From NCBI GenBank assembly GCA_020137815.1, contig CM035351.1, forward strand, positions 973,751-1,037,750: DNA of 64,000 bases, given 5' to 3'. The stretch is from Hormiphora californensis. Its lineage: Eukaryota > Ctenophora > Tentaculata > Cydippida > Pleurobrachiidae. The notes beneath the pieces are model-generated. The model was not told the DNA's origin, searched no databases, and saw nothing but the letters and a program-made list of their open reading frames with translations. Of this stretch, positions 1 through 12,300 are shown piece after piece (the first letter of the stretch is position 1; every line of letters begins with the position of its first letter). Position numbers and translations under genes: made by a program.

Positions 1-600
1 CTCTCATTCATCTCCTCGGAGATTCTTCTCCTCTCTCTCATCTCTCTCATTAGGCAATGGCTTATTTATTATGCACAATATCTCGGTCTCTCTCTCACCT
101 GTCTATCCTTACAAGCTCTTATCAATCTCTCTTAAACTTTTTCACTATTTAGCTCTTCTCTCTCATCGTCTCTCTCTCTCTCTCTCTCTCTCTCAATCCT
201 CTCTTCTACTCTCTACTTTCATTCTCTCCTCTTTTCAACCCTCCCCTACGTCTGAAGACACCGCGGACTATCTCTACTAAACTCATTTCTCTCATCTCTC
301 GCCTCTCTCTCTCTCTCTTCTCTCTTTTCTTTCTCTCTCCTTGTCAACAAACATAACTCACTGCTCTAACATGATAAGCTCTCTCCTACCCAATCTCGCT
401 TATCCTACTCCCTAACCATACATGGGCTCTTTATCATCAATCAAATCCATTTCATGATTTCTTCTCTCATCTCTCTCTTCCGTCTCTCACTCTGATAAAC
501 TCCGTCACGGTTCTCTACCTCTCTCCTTTGACCTAATCCTCTCTCTCTCTCTCTCTCTCCTCTCTCTCTTCTCCTTATCTCTCTTCCCCTCACACACCCT
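1..600. repeat. CT-rich low-complexity intron sequence
   Basis: The first 600 bases are dominated by degenerate CT microsatellite blocks with short unique stretches between. No conserved exon is visible before 757. The tract lies upstream of the first recognisable DHX9 exon in the window and is presumably intronic, because the coding sequence at 757 begins in the middle of the helicase core. Confidence 0.75.
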
Positions 601-756
601 CTCAATCCTCGATGGCAATTGCCCTCTCCTATTATAAATCCATGAAATCTTTGTAGCTACAAGAAACAAGTAGACTAACACATGAAAATTTAACGTAATC
701 GAAAAACATCAAAAAGCTAACAGAACATTTCTGATCTGATCTGATATTTATTTCAG

Positions 757-3700
757 ATTGTCCTGATGTCGGCCACGGTCGACGTGGACCTCTTCGCAAA
801 CTATTTCCGTTGCCCTGTGGTGGAGGTTCCCGAGAGGACCTTCAAAGTTGACCGGTAAGTTACTTACTAAGTTGATTGGTAAGTTACTTACTAAGTTGAC
901 CGGTAAGTTACTTACTAAGTTGACCGGTAAGTTACTTACTAAGTTGACCGGTAATACTAAGTTGACCGGTAAATTACTTACTACGTTGACCGGTAAGTAA
1001 CTTGTTAAGTTGACCGGTAAGTTACTTGCTAAGTTGACCGGTAATACTAAGTTGACCGGTAAATTACTTACTAAGTTTACCGGTAAGTTACTAAGTACTT
1101 ACTAAGTTGACCGGTAAGTTGAGTCAGTTGGAATTGTTACAATGCAACCACTTATATCATGTGATAGACTGTTCGAAACATATGATTATAATCCTGGTTG
1201 TCCAGCTGTAGAACTCCCGAACCACCATATTGTAACGTTTTATTTTTATTTATTTATGGTGTTTGGTGCGTTTGGCTGGTGGAGCGCGTGAGAACTGTGG
1301 TCAGAGCATTGGCCTGACAGGTGTTTGATGGTTGCGATCTGCTGTATAATTCATTTCCTCTACAGGTATTTCCTAGAGGATGCCATTGAGATGCTAGATT
1401 TCTTTCCGCCTCCACCAAGGAAAAAGGGGAAAAACTCTAAGAAGAATCCCCTAGCTGGTAAGCCATCAGGGGGGGGGGGGGTTGCCATGGTCACCCTTGT
1501 TTGTCACCATGACAACCTTTAGTACCGGTCATGGGCCCGGCTCTATCGCTATGATACCCCCTATTTGGTGACATGGGGGTCCGGACTAAAAGTCGATCAA
1601 CGGACGATAAATCACCGAGGGTGTAAGCTCGACAATTTGGCCACTAATGCAAAATACAAAGAGTTTACTGTGTAGTGTGTACTGTCTTCCTAATAATATG
1701 GTTAGGGCTATCGTTCGGGTTAGATTTAGGGCCACATTTTCGAGCTTTCGAACCGATGTGAGTTATCGTCCGTTCGACATTCAGTCCTATACCCATTACC
1801 CGTGACATGGACACCTTTGTGTGATCGACGTCTCGAACGACTGAGATCGATCTCGCGAAGCAATGGTACCAAATCCCTCCCTCCCCATGTTAGGCAGTAA
1901 TAATCCCTCCCTCCCCATGTTAGGCAGTAATAATCCCTCCCTCCCCATGTTAGGCAGTAATAATCCCTCCCTCCCCATGTTAGGCAGTAATAATCCCTCC
2001 CTCCCCATGTTAGGCAGTAATAATCCCTCCCTCCCCATGTTAGGCGATGATACCAAATACCTCCCTTCCTATGTTAGGCAGTAATAATCCCTCCCTCCCC
2101 ATGTTAGGCGATGATTACTGTGCAGATAGTGATGATGATGCTGATTGTAGGCAGAAGGAAAACGATCAGAATCTTAACCTGGTCTGTGATACGTAAGTGA
2201 TTTTCCAGTTAGCAAGTACATGCCTCCTTGTTATTATTTAGAACCCTTTCCCCCGAGCTTCCCGGTAAATCGGGGTCCAACTGAAGTTGATAACATAGTG
2301 GATGGTAAAGGAACGCCATTACGAAATTCAGTGAGGTAACCCACAGCTCTCTCTCCCAGTGAGGTAACACACAATTCTCTCTCCCAGAACACAATATAAG
2401 ATATCCACTGCCCAAGCGATGGCTCAGATGTCGGAGCGGGAGTTCAGTTTTGAGCTGGTGGAGAAGATTCTGGATTGGGTTCGACAACAGCCAGAACACG
2501 GGTCAGTGCTAGTGTTTTTACCTGGTTGGAATCACATCTTCGCTCTTCAGAAGTATCTCCAGCAACACCCTGTTTATGGTGAGTTTGGGGAGGGGGGCGG
2601 TGAGTTGGGGAGGGGCAGTTTGGGAGGGGGGTTGAGCGGGTTGAGTTGGGATGGGGTGGTGAGTTGGGGAGGGGTGAGTTTTCAGTTTGAGTGGGTTGAG
2701 TTGGGGAGGGGCAGTTTGGGAGGGGGGTTGAGCGGGTTGAGTTGGGATGGGGGTGGTTAGTTGGGGTTGGGGGGGGGGGGGGGGGGTTTGGGAGGGGGGT
2801 TGAGTTTGGGGTGGTGATTTTTGGTGGGGTGAGTTGGGGGTGGGGGTGTTGATTTGACACACATTTATAGGAACATAACGTCGATTTTGGGTCAAAAAGT
2901 AATTGATTTAAATCACATAAATACATTGAACTCTGGTACATTGGTAAACAAGTTTTGTTCACTGATTATGCAGCTAATAAACAATCAACCGATCCTTATT
3001 CTTTGGTTCATTGTACTAAAATCACATACTATGTCCTTGAACAACCTCAGGCCAGAATTTTGTTTTGGAAACTTAGCTCGTCATTTCCGGTTATTCATCA
3101 GTTATCACGCCCACGATGTTTCTCCTTCCTATCCTGACAACTCCGGCAATCTTCTCTACCACGAACTGACGCAACTTTTGTATCCTTGACATGTAAATTA
3201 TCATATTCACAATGGAGTTGAAGGGTATTGAGTGGCTGTAGGCAAACCTTATTATTGCTATCCTGATATAGACTGAGACAGTGGCCTGATGATACGCAGC
3301 ACTGTCCCACAAAGTCTCCGACATAGTCATGATGGTCACTGGAGTGCTGATGATCAAACAAGCCACGGTCAGATAAAGTATCGTGATAGTAGCTCTCTTT
3401 TTAGTGGAAGAGACTGGGTTGTTACCCGGCCGGTTACCCCTAATTGATAGACATGATACAACTGCACTCATGATGGTGATAAAGACCGGTAAAGACTTGA
3501 AGAACACAAACAACAGAATGTTCCCTAAATAACTTCTTATGTAATCATATAGAATAGGGTACCTAGACAAAGGTTCACAACTGCAGTTCGTTCCGCTTAG
3601 TAACGTGAAAAACGCCCTTGCGATTGGAAGTATTGTGTGAACGATCATTGGAATTAAGATGAATCGCCTCTTGATCACAAATAGGGGTACTTTAGCGCTA

Positions 3701-6340
3701 CTGCCCTCGAACAGCTTAGAACTGTAATCAGGAATAGGGATTCACTATACGAGATCTCGTAGAAGAGCCCGTACATGTTGCACAAAATAGGGAAGTCCCC
3801 CAACAGTCCTCCTTTTGGGAAGAGAGAAAAGGATGTTATTGCTGGCAGCACCGACATAATGCAAATAAGAGTGTCTAGGGATGATATCCATAGACATATC
3901 AGGCGAGAATTTGACTTCTCGCAGGACAAGTGGTATAAAAAACACAGCAGATTGAGGGGTGTTCCAATAAGGACGTAGAAGGTGAAGAAAACTTGGTCAA
4001 ACCGGTCAAATAGTCCTATCACGTCGTCATTGACCTTCATGTACCAGTGGGTGGTATCATTTGATGGCACAAAATTCGTTGCTGCAGTGGTTTCCGTACT
4101 TTGATACAATGTTGACATCTCCATATACTTGAAAGTTGAAACGGCCATGAAACAATTCAGAAATTAGTAAAATCGAGTAGTGTTATAAATATAGAGGCCG
4201 AGTAAACGCATCACTTATTATATGGACAATTGAGACTCGTTGCACTTTATTGACCCTGACATACATCGAGACTCAATTGTCCATATATAATTATTTATGA
4301 TTATGAGACTCATATATTAAGACAACTCAATAAGTCATTCCTCCATTTTATCGTGATCTCGGTTGTGCATGACCGAGACTTCGCTCACATACAGGTGCCC
4401 GCTACATAATGTATTTTAGAGCAAAATTTATGAATAATTCGGCTTCAACAAACTACTGAACCGATTTAGGTTGATACTATCACTACTAATAGTTGATGTA
4501 GCGACGTTGATAATATTTAAATAACCCCTACATCCATAATTCTAAACGGTTATATCTCCTCCACTAGGTGGTGCGGATTATTGGCTGTTACCTCTTCACA
4601 GTCAGATTCCAAAAGACGAACAGAAACGAGTGTTTGTGCCTGCCCCGGAGGGGTTCACTAAAATCATCCTCGCAACCAACATTGCAGAGACATCCATCAC
4701 AATCAATGATTGCATCTATGTAATTGACTTGTGTAAAGCCAAGATAAAAGAATTCTTTGTCAAGCGAAACCTGGCTGATTACCGGTTGCTGTGGGCAAGT
4801 CAGTCCAACCTGGAACAGAGGGCCGGGAGGGCTGGGAGAGTCCGACCTGGGGTGTGTTTCCACCTGTGTAGTCGGGCACGGTTCCAAGAAATGGCTCACC
4901 ACATCTCCCCTGAGATACAGCGGACCGCTCTTCATTCTATAGGTCAGTACTCAGTATTATAACAGGGGCATGCTCTTCAGTGAAGACTCAAACCGAGAGA
5001 ATGAATAGCATCCCCCCCCCCCCCCCCCCGTTATGATATGGGATAATTGGGGGCATGTTGACAGTAAATAAATCACCACTTTTTCAAAAAATATTTTGGG
5101 GAGGGTGAACCCTATAAAAATAAAGATCCTTACACCTCTAAATTCTAATGTACCTCCCTGTAGCATTGACTGTTAAAGCCCTCTCTCTGGGTGATGTTGA
5201 AGACTTCCTGGGCAAGGCACTTGAAGCACCTCCTAAGACCTATGTGGCTAACGCATTGACTGTCCTTCACGAGATGGTAAATCAGCTGAGCATACAAATT
5301 AGTTCTGTGATTTCTCGAATCGATATCGATATCGAATCGATATACAATATTGTATAGATTTTGCCGATTACTGAACCGAGACCGTTATAGAGATAGGCTC
5401 ATATTGAAATAGGACAAGGTTTGTGTAAGAACTGACACACATTCTCCCACTCAGGGTGCCCTAGACAGGAACGGTGCTATAACCCCCATGGGTCATTGTC
5501 TGGCTATGTTACCTCTGGAACCCAGGCTCTCTCAAACTGTGCTGCTGTCCCTCATGTTCAGATGTGGTGACCCGATGATCACCATGGCAGCAGCAACATG
5601 CTTTCAGGGAACCATGGATACAAGAGGATACAAGGTATACCAACTGTGAACTGATCTACTCATTTTCACCCTGACTGGCGGGGTGGATCTGATCTGAGCG
5701 TACTGTCGCGAGATTGGAGGCACCAGACAGATATCATTTCCCCTTTCTGACCTCCACCCCAACCTTTGTCTCCTATCCCCTCCCTCTCTTACAATAATTC
5801 CACCATCTCCTAGACGAATGAGCTGGCACCACAAGAAGTTATCTGGAAACCGGCACAGCGACCATATTGCCATTCTATCCGCGTACAACCAGTGGCAGAA
5901 CGTCCCCGAGGAGGCAGGGGTGACCTTCTGTGACAGAAACAATCTCTCCCACCTGACCCTGCAAATGATAAACTCGGCCAAGATGCAGCTGGTTAACATT
6001 GTACTAAAGATGGGATTCCCAGAGGAATGTCTCGCTCCCGTTGAGGTTAACGTGGACGGACGGGATCGGAATTTGGATGTTATCGTTGCCCTCCTGACCG
6101 CCGGACTGTACCCAAACATTTGTGTACATCATGAAAAGAGGTGAGAGACCCCCCCCCCCCCCCCCCCCCCGGGTTAGATTGTGCAACCAAATCCAATTAA
6201 TCAAGTGATCAATGATCATTATACTTGCTGTGTGTATTGGGATTCTTTCAACCCAAAAATCATTGAGCGTGTACTGTCATGTTTGTTAGGAAATTATAAA
6301 ACGCGGTGCACACACAGGGAAAGGGAGAGATCAGAGTGAG

Positions 6341-6399
<59 letters not shown>

Positions 6400-9300
6400 G
6401 GGAAAGAGCAGAAGACGACAAATAACAACAAACGATAAAAGGGGAAGAAAAAAAGGAAAGAGTAAGAAAGTAAAATGGAGGTGTGCCGATGGAAAGCATA
6501 AAATGACAAGCGGGAAAAATAAACCGAAACCAGATCAAAAGAGAGAGAAAGCATCTTTACCCAAAACTTGTTCCCCGGGTTTGGCGGAAGAATTACCAAA
6601 TTATACACAAGTCTAGCACACCCCACCTTACAATAAACTGTGTACGACGTTTTGTGTCCTACATAATATTGATATTGGGACTCAAAGTGCATTGTAACGC
6701 ACAAAGTGTGACACATCATGCCCAGTTTCTACCACTCATTCACGAGTACTCAAATTGTCGACCATAGCCATATTCCATATTGATATTGGATTGACGAAAG
6801 TCGTGATATTTCGATAGGGTTCCCCAAACCCGACACTCCTAGAAGAAGAATCCCAAATAAAATTCTAACCCCTGCTACTCCTTATATTGGGCTTACCCAT
6901 CTCTTGGGTTCCCCTTGTACTTTGTAGCGTTAGAGCGCCCACCGGCGATCCCATGGGACCCAGAGGGACTAAAAGAGAGAGGGATATTCAAACTAACAAC
7001 TCTAGTAGATCAACTCTATATTCAGTTTTACTAACAACTATATCTCTCCTCTTGCTAGGAAACTCTGGGTATCGGAGGTGCAGCAGGCCCTGATGCACAA
7101 GAGCAGTGTGAACTGTACTAATGGTCAACTACATCTTCCCTTCTCCATTCTTCGCTTACGGAGAGAAGATCAAGACCAAGGTATGAATCAGGAACCGACC
7201 GAATCAGGAAATACTGGTCCCTGATTGGCTGATAACCAGTCACGTGACCTAAATAACGAGTTATGACTTGTTTCGGTCGGTTCCTGGTATGAATGGTAGT
7301 CAGATGATAGACGGGAATCCCATTTACAGGGGATGCTGAATGCCACCAACCATTGTTGCAATACGATATTATATCGCGGGTATTCCACTGACTGCTTATG
7401 AAGCTGACTTGTTAGTTATTACTCTCAGTCTCTACATCTAACTATGTTCATCACTCTCAGTCTCCATATAACTAACTTGATACTGTATTGCAGGTGATAG
7501 CAGCAAAGAGTACTACCATGGTGTCACCCCTTCACCTGGTAATGTTTGGTAGCAGTAGCGTCATCTACCATGGTGACCATGTCCTCCTTGACGAGTGGTG
7601 AGTGTGGGTTACCATGGTGACCATGTCCTCCTTGACGAGTGGTGAGTGTGGGTTACCATGGGGACCATGTCCTCCTTGACGAGTGGTGAGTGTGGGTTAC
7701 CATGGTGACCATGTCCTCCTTGACGAGTGGTGAGTGTGGGTTACCATGGGGACCATGTCCTCCTTGACGAGTGGTGAGTGTGGGTTAACATGGGGACCAT
7801 GTCCTCCTTGACGAGTGGTGAGTGTGGGTTACCATGGGGACCATGTCCTCCTTGACGAGTGGTGAGTGTGGGTTACCATGGGGACCATGTCCTCCTTGAC
7901 GAGTGTTGAGTGTGGGTTACCATGGTGACCATGTCCTCCTTGACGAGTGGTGAGTGTGGGTTACCATGGGGATCATGTCCTCCTTGACGAGTGGTGAGTG
8001 TGGGTTACCATGGGGACCATGTCCTCCTTGACGAGTGGTGAGTGTGGGTTACCATGGGGACCATGTCCTCCTTGATGAGTGGTGAGTGTGGGTTACCATG
8101 GGGACCATGTCCTCCTTGACGAGTGGTGAGTGTGGGTTACCATGGGGACCACGTCCTCCTTGACGAGTGGTGAGTGTGGGTTACCATGGGGACCATGTCC
8201 TCCTTGACGAGTGGTGAGTGTGGGTTACCATGGTGATCATGTCCTCCTTGACGAGTGGTGAGTGTGGGTTACCATGGGGACCATGTCCTCCTTGACGAGT
8301 GGTGAGTGTGGGTTACCATGGGGACCATGTCCTCCTTGACGAGTGGTGAGTGTGGGTTACCATGGTGACCATGTCCTCCTTGACGAGTGGTGAGTGTGGG
8401 TTACCATGGGGACCATGTCCTCCTTGATGAGTGGTGAGTGTGGGTTACCATGGGGACCATGTCCTCCTTGACGAGTGGTGAGTGTGGGTTACCATGGGGA
8501 CCATGTCCTCCTTGACGAGTGGTGAGTGTGGGTTACCATGGGGACCATGTCCTCCTTGACGAGTGGTGAGTGTGGGTTACCATGGGGACCATGTCCTCCT
8601 TGACGAGTGGTGAGTGTGTGTTACCATGGGGACCATGTCCTCCTTGACGAGTGGTGAGTGTGGGTTACCATGGGGACCATGTCCTCCTTGACGAGTGGTG
8701 AGTGTGGGTTACCATGGGGATCATGTCCTTGATGAGTGGTGAGTGTGGGTTACCATGGGGACCATGTCCTCCTTGACGAGTGGTGAGTGTGGGTTACCAT
8801 GGGGACCATGTCCTCCTTGATGAGTGGTGAGTGTGTGTTACCATGGGGACCATGTCCTCCTTGACGAGTGGTGAGTGTGTGTTACCATGGGGACCATGTC
8901 CTCCTTGACGAGTGGTGAGTGTGGGTTACCATGGGGACCATGTCCTCCTTGACGAGTGGTGAGTGTGGGTTACCATGGGGACCATGTCCTCCTTGACGAG
9001 TGGTGAGTGTGGGTTACCATGGTGACCATGTCCTCCTTGATGAGTGGTGAGTGTGGGTTACCATGGGGACCATGTCCTCCTTGACGAGTGGTGAGTGTGG
9101 GTTACCATGGTGATCATGTCCTCCTTGACGAGTGTTGAGTGTGGGTTACCATGGGGATTATGTCCTCCTTGACGAGTGGTGAGTGTGGGTTACCATGGGG
9201 ACCATGTCCTCCTTGACGAGTGGTGAGTGTGGGTTACCATGGGGACCATGTCCTCCTTGACGAGTGGTGAGTGTGGGTTACCATGGCGACCATGTCCTCC

Positions 9301-12300
9301 TTGACGAGTGGTGAGTGGGGGGGGGGGGGGGCCGGCTGAAGTTTTTGAAGTTTGAAGTTTTCCACCCTACTTTTTGAGTTTTTGAAGTTTTTGAAGTTGA
9401 CTTCAAAAACTTCAAAAACTTCAAAAACTCCTAACTACTTTTATATGCTATGAGTAGGAACCGGCGATAATATCGAATCGAATCGAAAGATCGAGAGATC
9501 GAATCGAATCGAATCGAATCGAGTAGTTTTTTGAGCCCAAAGATCGAATCGAGATCGAATCGAGATTTTTTGACCGCCCAATGATCGAATCGAGATCGAA
9601 TCGAGATTTTTTGAACCCTCAAAGATCGAATCGAGATCGAATCGAATTTTTTTGAACGCTCAAAGATCGAATCGAGATCGAATCGAAAGTTTTTGAACAC
9701 CAAAAGATCGAATCGAGATCGAATCGAAATTTTTTGAACCCCGAAAAATCGAATCGAGATCGAATCGAAATTTTTTGAACCCCGAAAAATCGAATCGAGA
9801 TCGAATCGATATTTTGTGATCCCCCAAAGATCGAATCGAGATCGAATCGAAAAATTTTGATCGGTCACCCAAAGATCGAATCGGGATCGAGAAGAAAATA
9901 TCAAGAATCTTCGGTTCCTAGCCAGTAGAAACCGACGATATTGTAGGATCGAATCGAAGGATCGAAAGATCGAATCGAATCGAGATCGAATCGAAAGTTT
10001 TTGATTGCACAAAGATCGAATCGAGATCGAATCGATATTTTTTGATCCCCCAAAGATCGAATCGAGATCGAATCGAAATTTTTTGAAAACCGAAAGATCG
10101 AATCGAGATCGAATCGAGATTTTTTGAACCCTCAAAGATCGAATCGAGATCGAATCGAGATTTTTTGAAAACCGAAATATCGAATCGAGATCGAATCGAA
10201 AGTTTTTGAACCTTCAAAGATCGAATCGAAATTTTTTGAACGCTCAAAGATCGAATCGAGATCGAATCGAAAATTTTTGAACCCCAAAAGATCGAATCGA
10301 GATCGAATCGAAAAATTTTGGTCGTCCAAAAAAAGATCGAGATCGAATCGAGAAAAAAATATCCGGTATCGCCGGTTCCTAGCTATGAGTGACTATTATT
10401 ACACTAGTTTAGGTTAGTTTCATGCTTAATACATATTGTGGCAAAGTTATCCGTCCTTGTCTGCCCTTTTTCTACCACAAATTAGGATATTTACAATGAT
10501 TCCTAGCCATGAAATCCATGGCACAATTTGGTGTAAAAAATTTTAAATTTTTGTAAAAACAGATTTCATTTTCATTCTATAACTCAAAAATTTGCCTAGA
10601 AAATGCAAAGAAAGTGTTTAAAAATTATTAAGTAAATTTTCAAAATTTTTTTTGGTGCCACACCCTTTTTGCCAGTTTCACAAAATGCAAATTTTTTATG
10701 AAGGGAGTAGTGAAAAAAAATATGGACACCAAAATCATCAGCGGCCTCGAGTTAGTGGGGGTACGTGCCAACATTAAGCCTCCACCTCATCTAATTCGAG
10801 GGATAATGGGATATTTTCATAATTTTGTGTGTGCGCATGACTTTTTTTGGGCTAGACCAGTTTTAATGGTTTATGAGTGACTATAGGCTTTTCAAAGGGG
10901 TGTATCTTGTTCGGAATATGCAAGTTTATATAAGAGTTATGAAGCAACATAGGGCCTATCTCCAACGGTTAAGGAGATATGAGTTTTTGAAGTTTTTGAA
11001 GTTTTTGAAGTTTTCCACCCTAAGTTTCTCTTTGAAGTTTTTGAAGTTGACTTCAAAAACTTCAAAAACTTCAGCCGCCCCCCCCCCCCGGTGAGTGTGG
11101 GTTACCATGGGGACCATGTCCTCCTTGACGAGTGGTGAGTGTGGGTTACCATGGGGACCATGTCCTCCTTGACGAGTGGTGAGTGTGGGTTACCATGGGG
11201 ACCATGTCCTCCTTGACGAGTGGTGAGTGTGGGTTACCATGGGGATCATGTCCTCCTTGACGAGTGGTGAGTGTGGGTTACCATGGGGACCATGTCCTCC
11301 TTGATGAGTGGTGAGTGTGGGTTACCATGGGGACCATGTCCTCCTTGACGAGTGGTGAGTGTGGGTTACCATGGGGACCACGTCCTCCTTGACGAGTGGT
11401 GAGTGTGGGTTACCATGGGGACCATGTCCTCCTTGACGAGTGGTGAGTGTGGGTACTACGGTCGGACCCCGATTTACCGGGAGGATAAATGTCGCCCGAT
11501 ATAGGAAATTCATGTTTTTTGAGCTCGATATTACCGGATAGGAGAAACATTCATAAAGTTCGGTTCTTCATTATCGAGTCACACCTGACACCACCGTCTC
11601 GCCCAAACACTCTCATCCCTCTAAACACCAACTTCCCCCCACCCCAGGATTCCTCTCAACATGCCGGGAAGATCAGCAGCACTGGTGTGTGGACTAAGAA
11701 AGGCAATGGAAGCACTCCTGATGAGGGTCGCACAGGATCCCATGTATGCTCTTCAACCCATGGTACGTATAATAACACGTCGGTACAAAATATATACCTA
11801 CCTCATAGACCTGCTTCTTCTGTTTGTTACCACTTTTCTATAGTTTTGGGCTACCTCATTCATGAATGAGGTAGCCCAAAACTATAGAAAAGTGGTAACA
11901 AACAGAAGAAGCAGAATATTCACTCGCTGACGGACACTGCAATTTATACCCTCCATGATTACCAGATCTATACCTACTTTTTGCACTCAGTCAGACCTTG
12001 TTTTCCACCCCTTACTCAACAAATCTGGCAGCAGCTGCACGTTTGATTTATATCTCCACAGGGCCCCGATGCAGATGTCCTTGATACAGTGTTTGAACTT
12101 GCTGACGCACGAGCCGGGAAATTCTATGATCCAGAGCAAGCGAACAACGAAAACAGCTACACCTCCCGACCGTAAGTAGAAACTAGCAATCTGGAGCGTG
12201 CTGTCTGACGTCGCCAGACCCTGTTTTGATTTTCAAACAGTGCGCTCAGATCGGATCGGCGCCGTCAGACAGATAGCGTGAATCTAATAGATCTGATGAC

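Noticed and set aside
1796-2084. [10 protein letters not shown] and [10 protein letters not shown] repeat peptides
   Set aside because: Two frames of the 30-bp acceptor array; a collagen- or antigen-like protein is not supported.
9431-10329. Minus-strand frames of SIRSRFDLW repeats
   Set aside because: By-product of the GATCGAATC minisatellite inside a TIR element; no codon bias or domain.
7574-11455. CRISPR-like regular array
   Set aside because: Units are contiguous with no unique spacers, the genome is eukaryotic, and the unit is an exon-intron junction.
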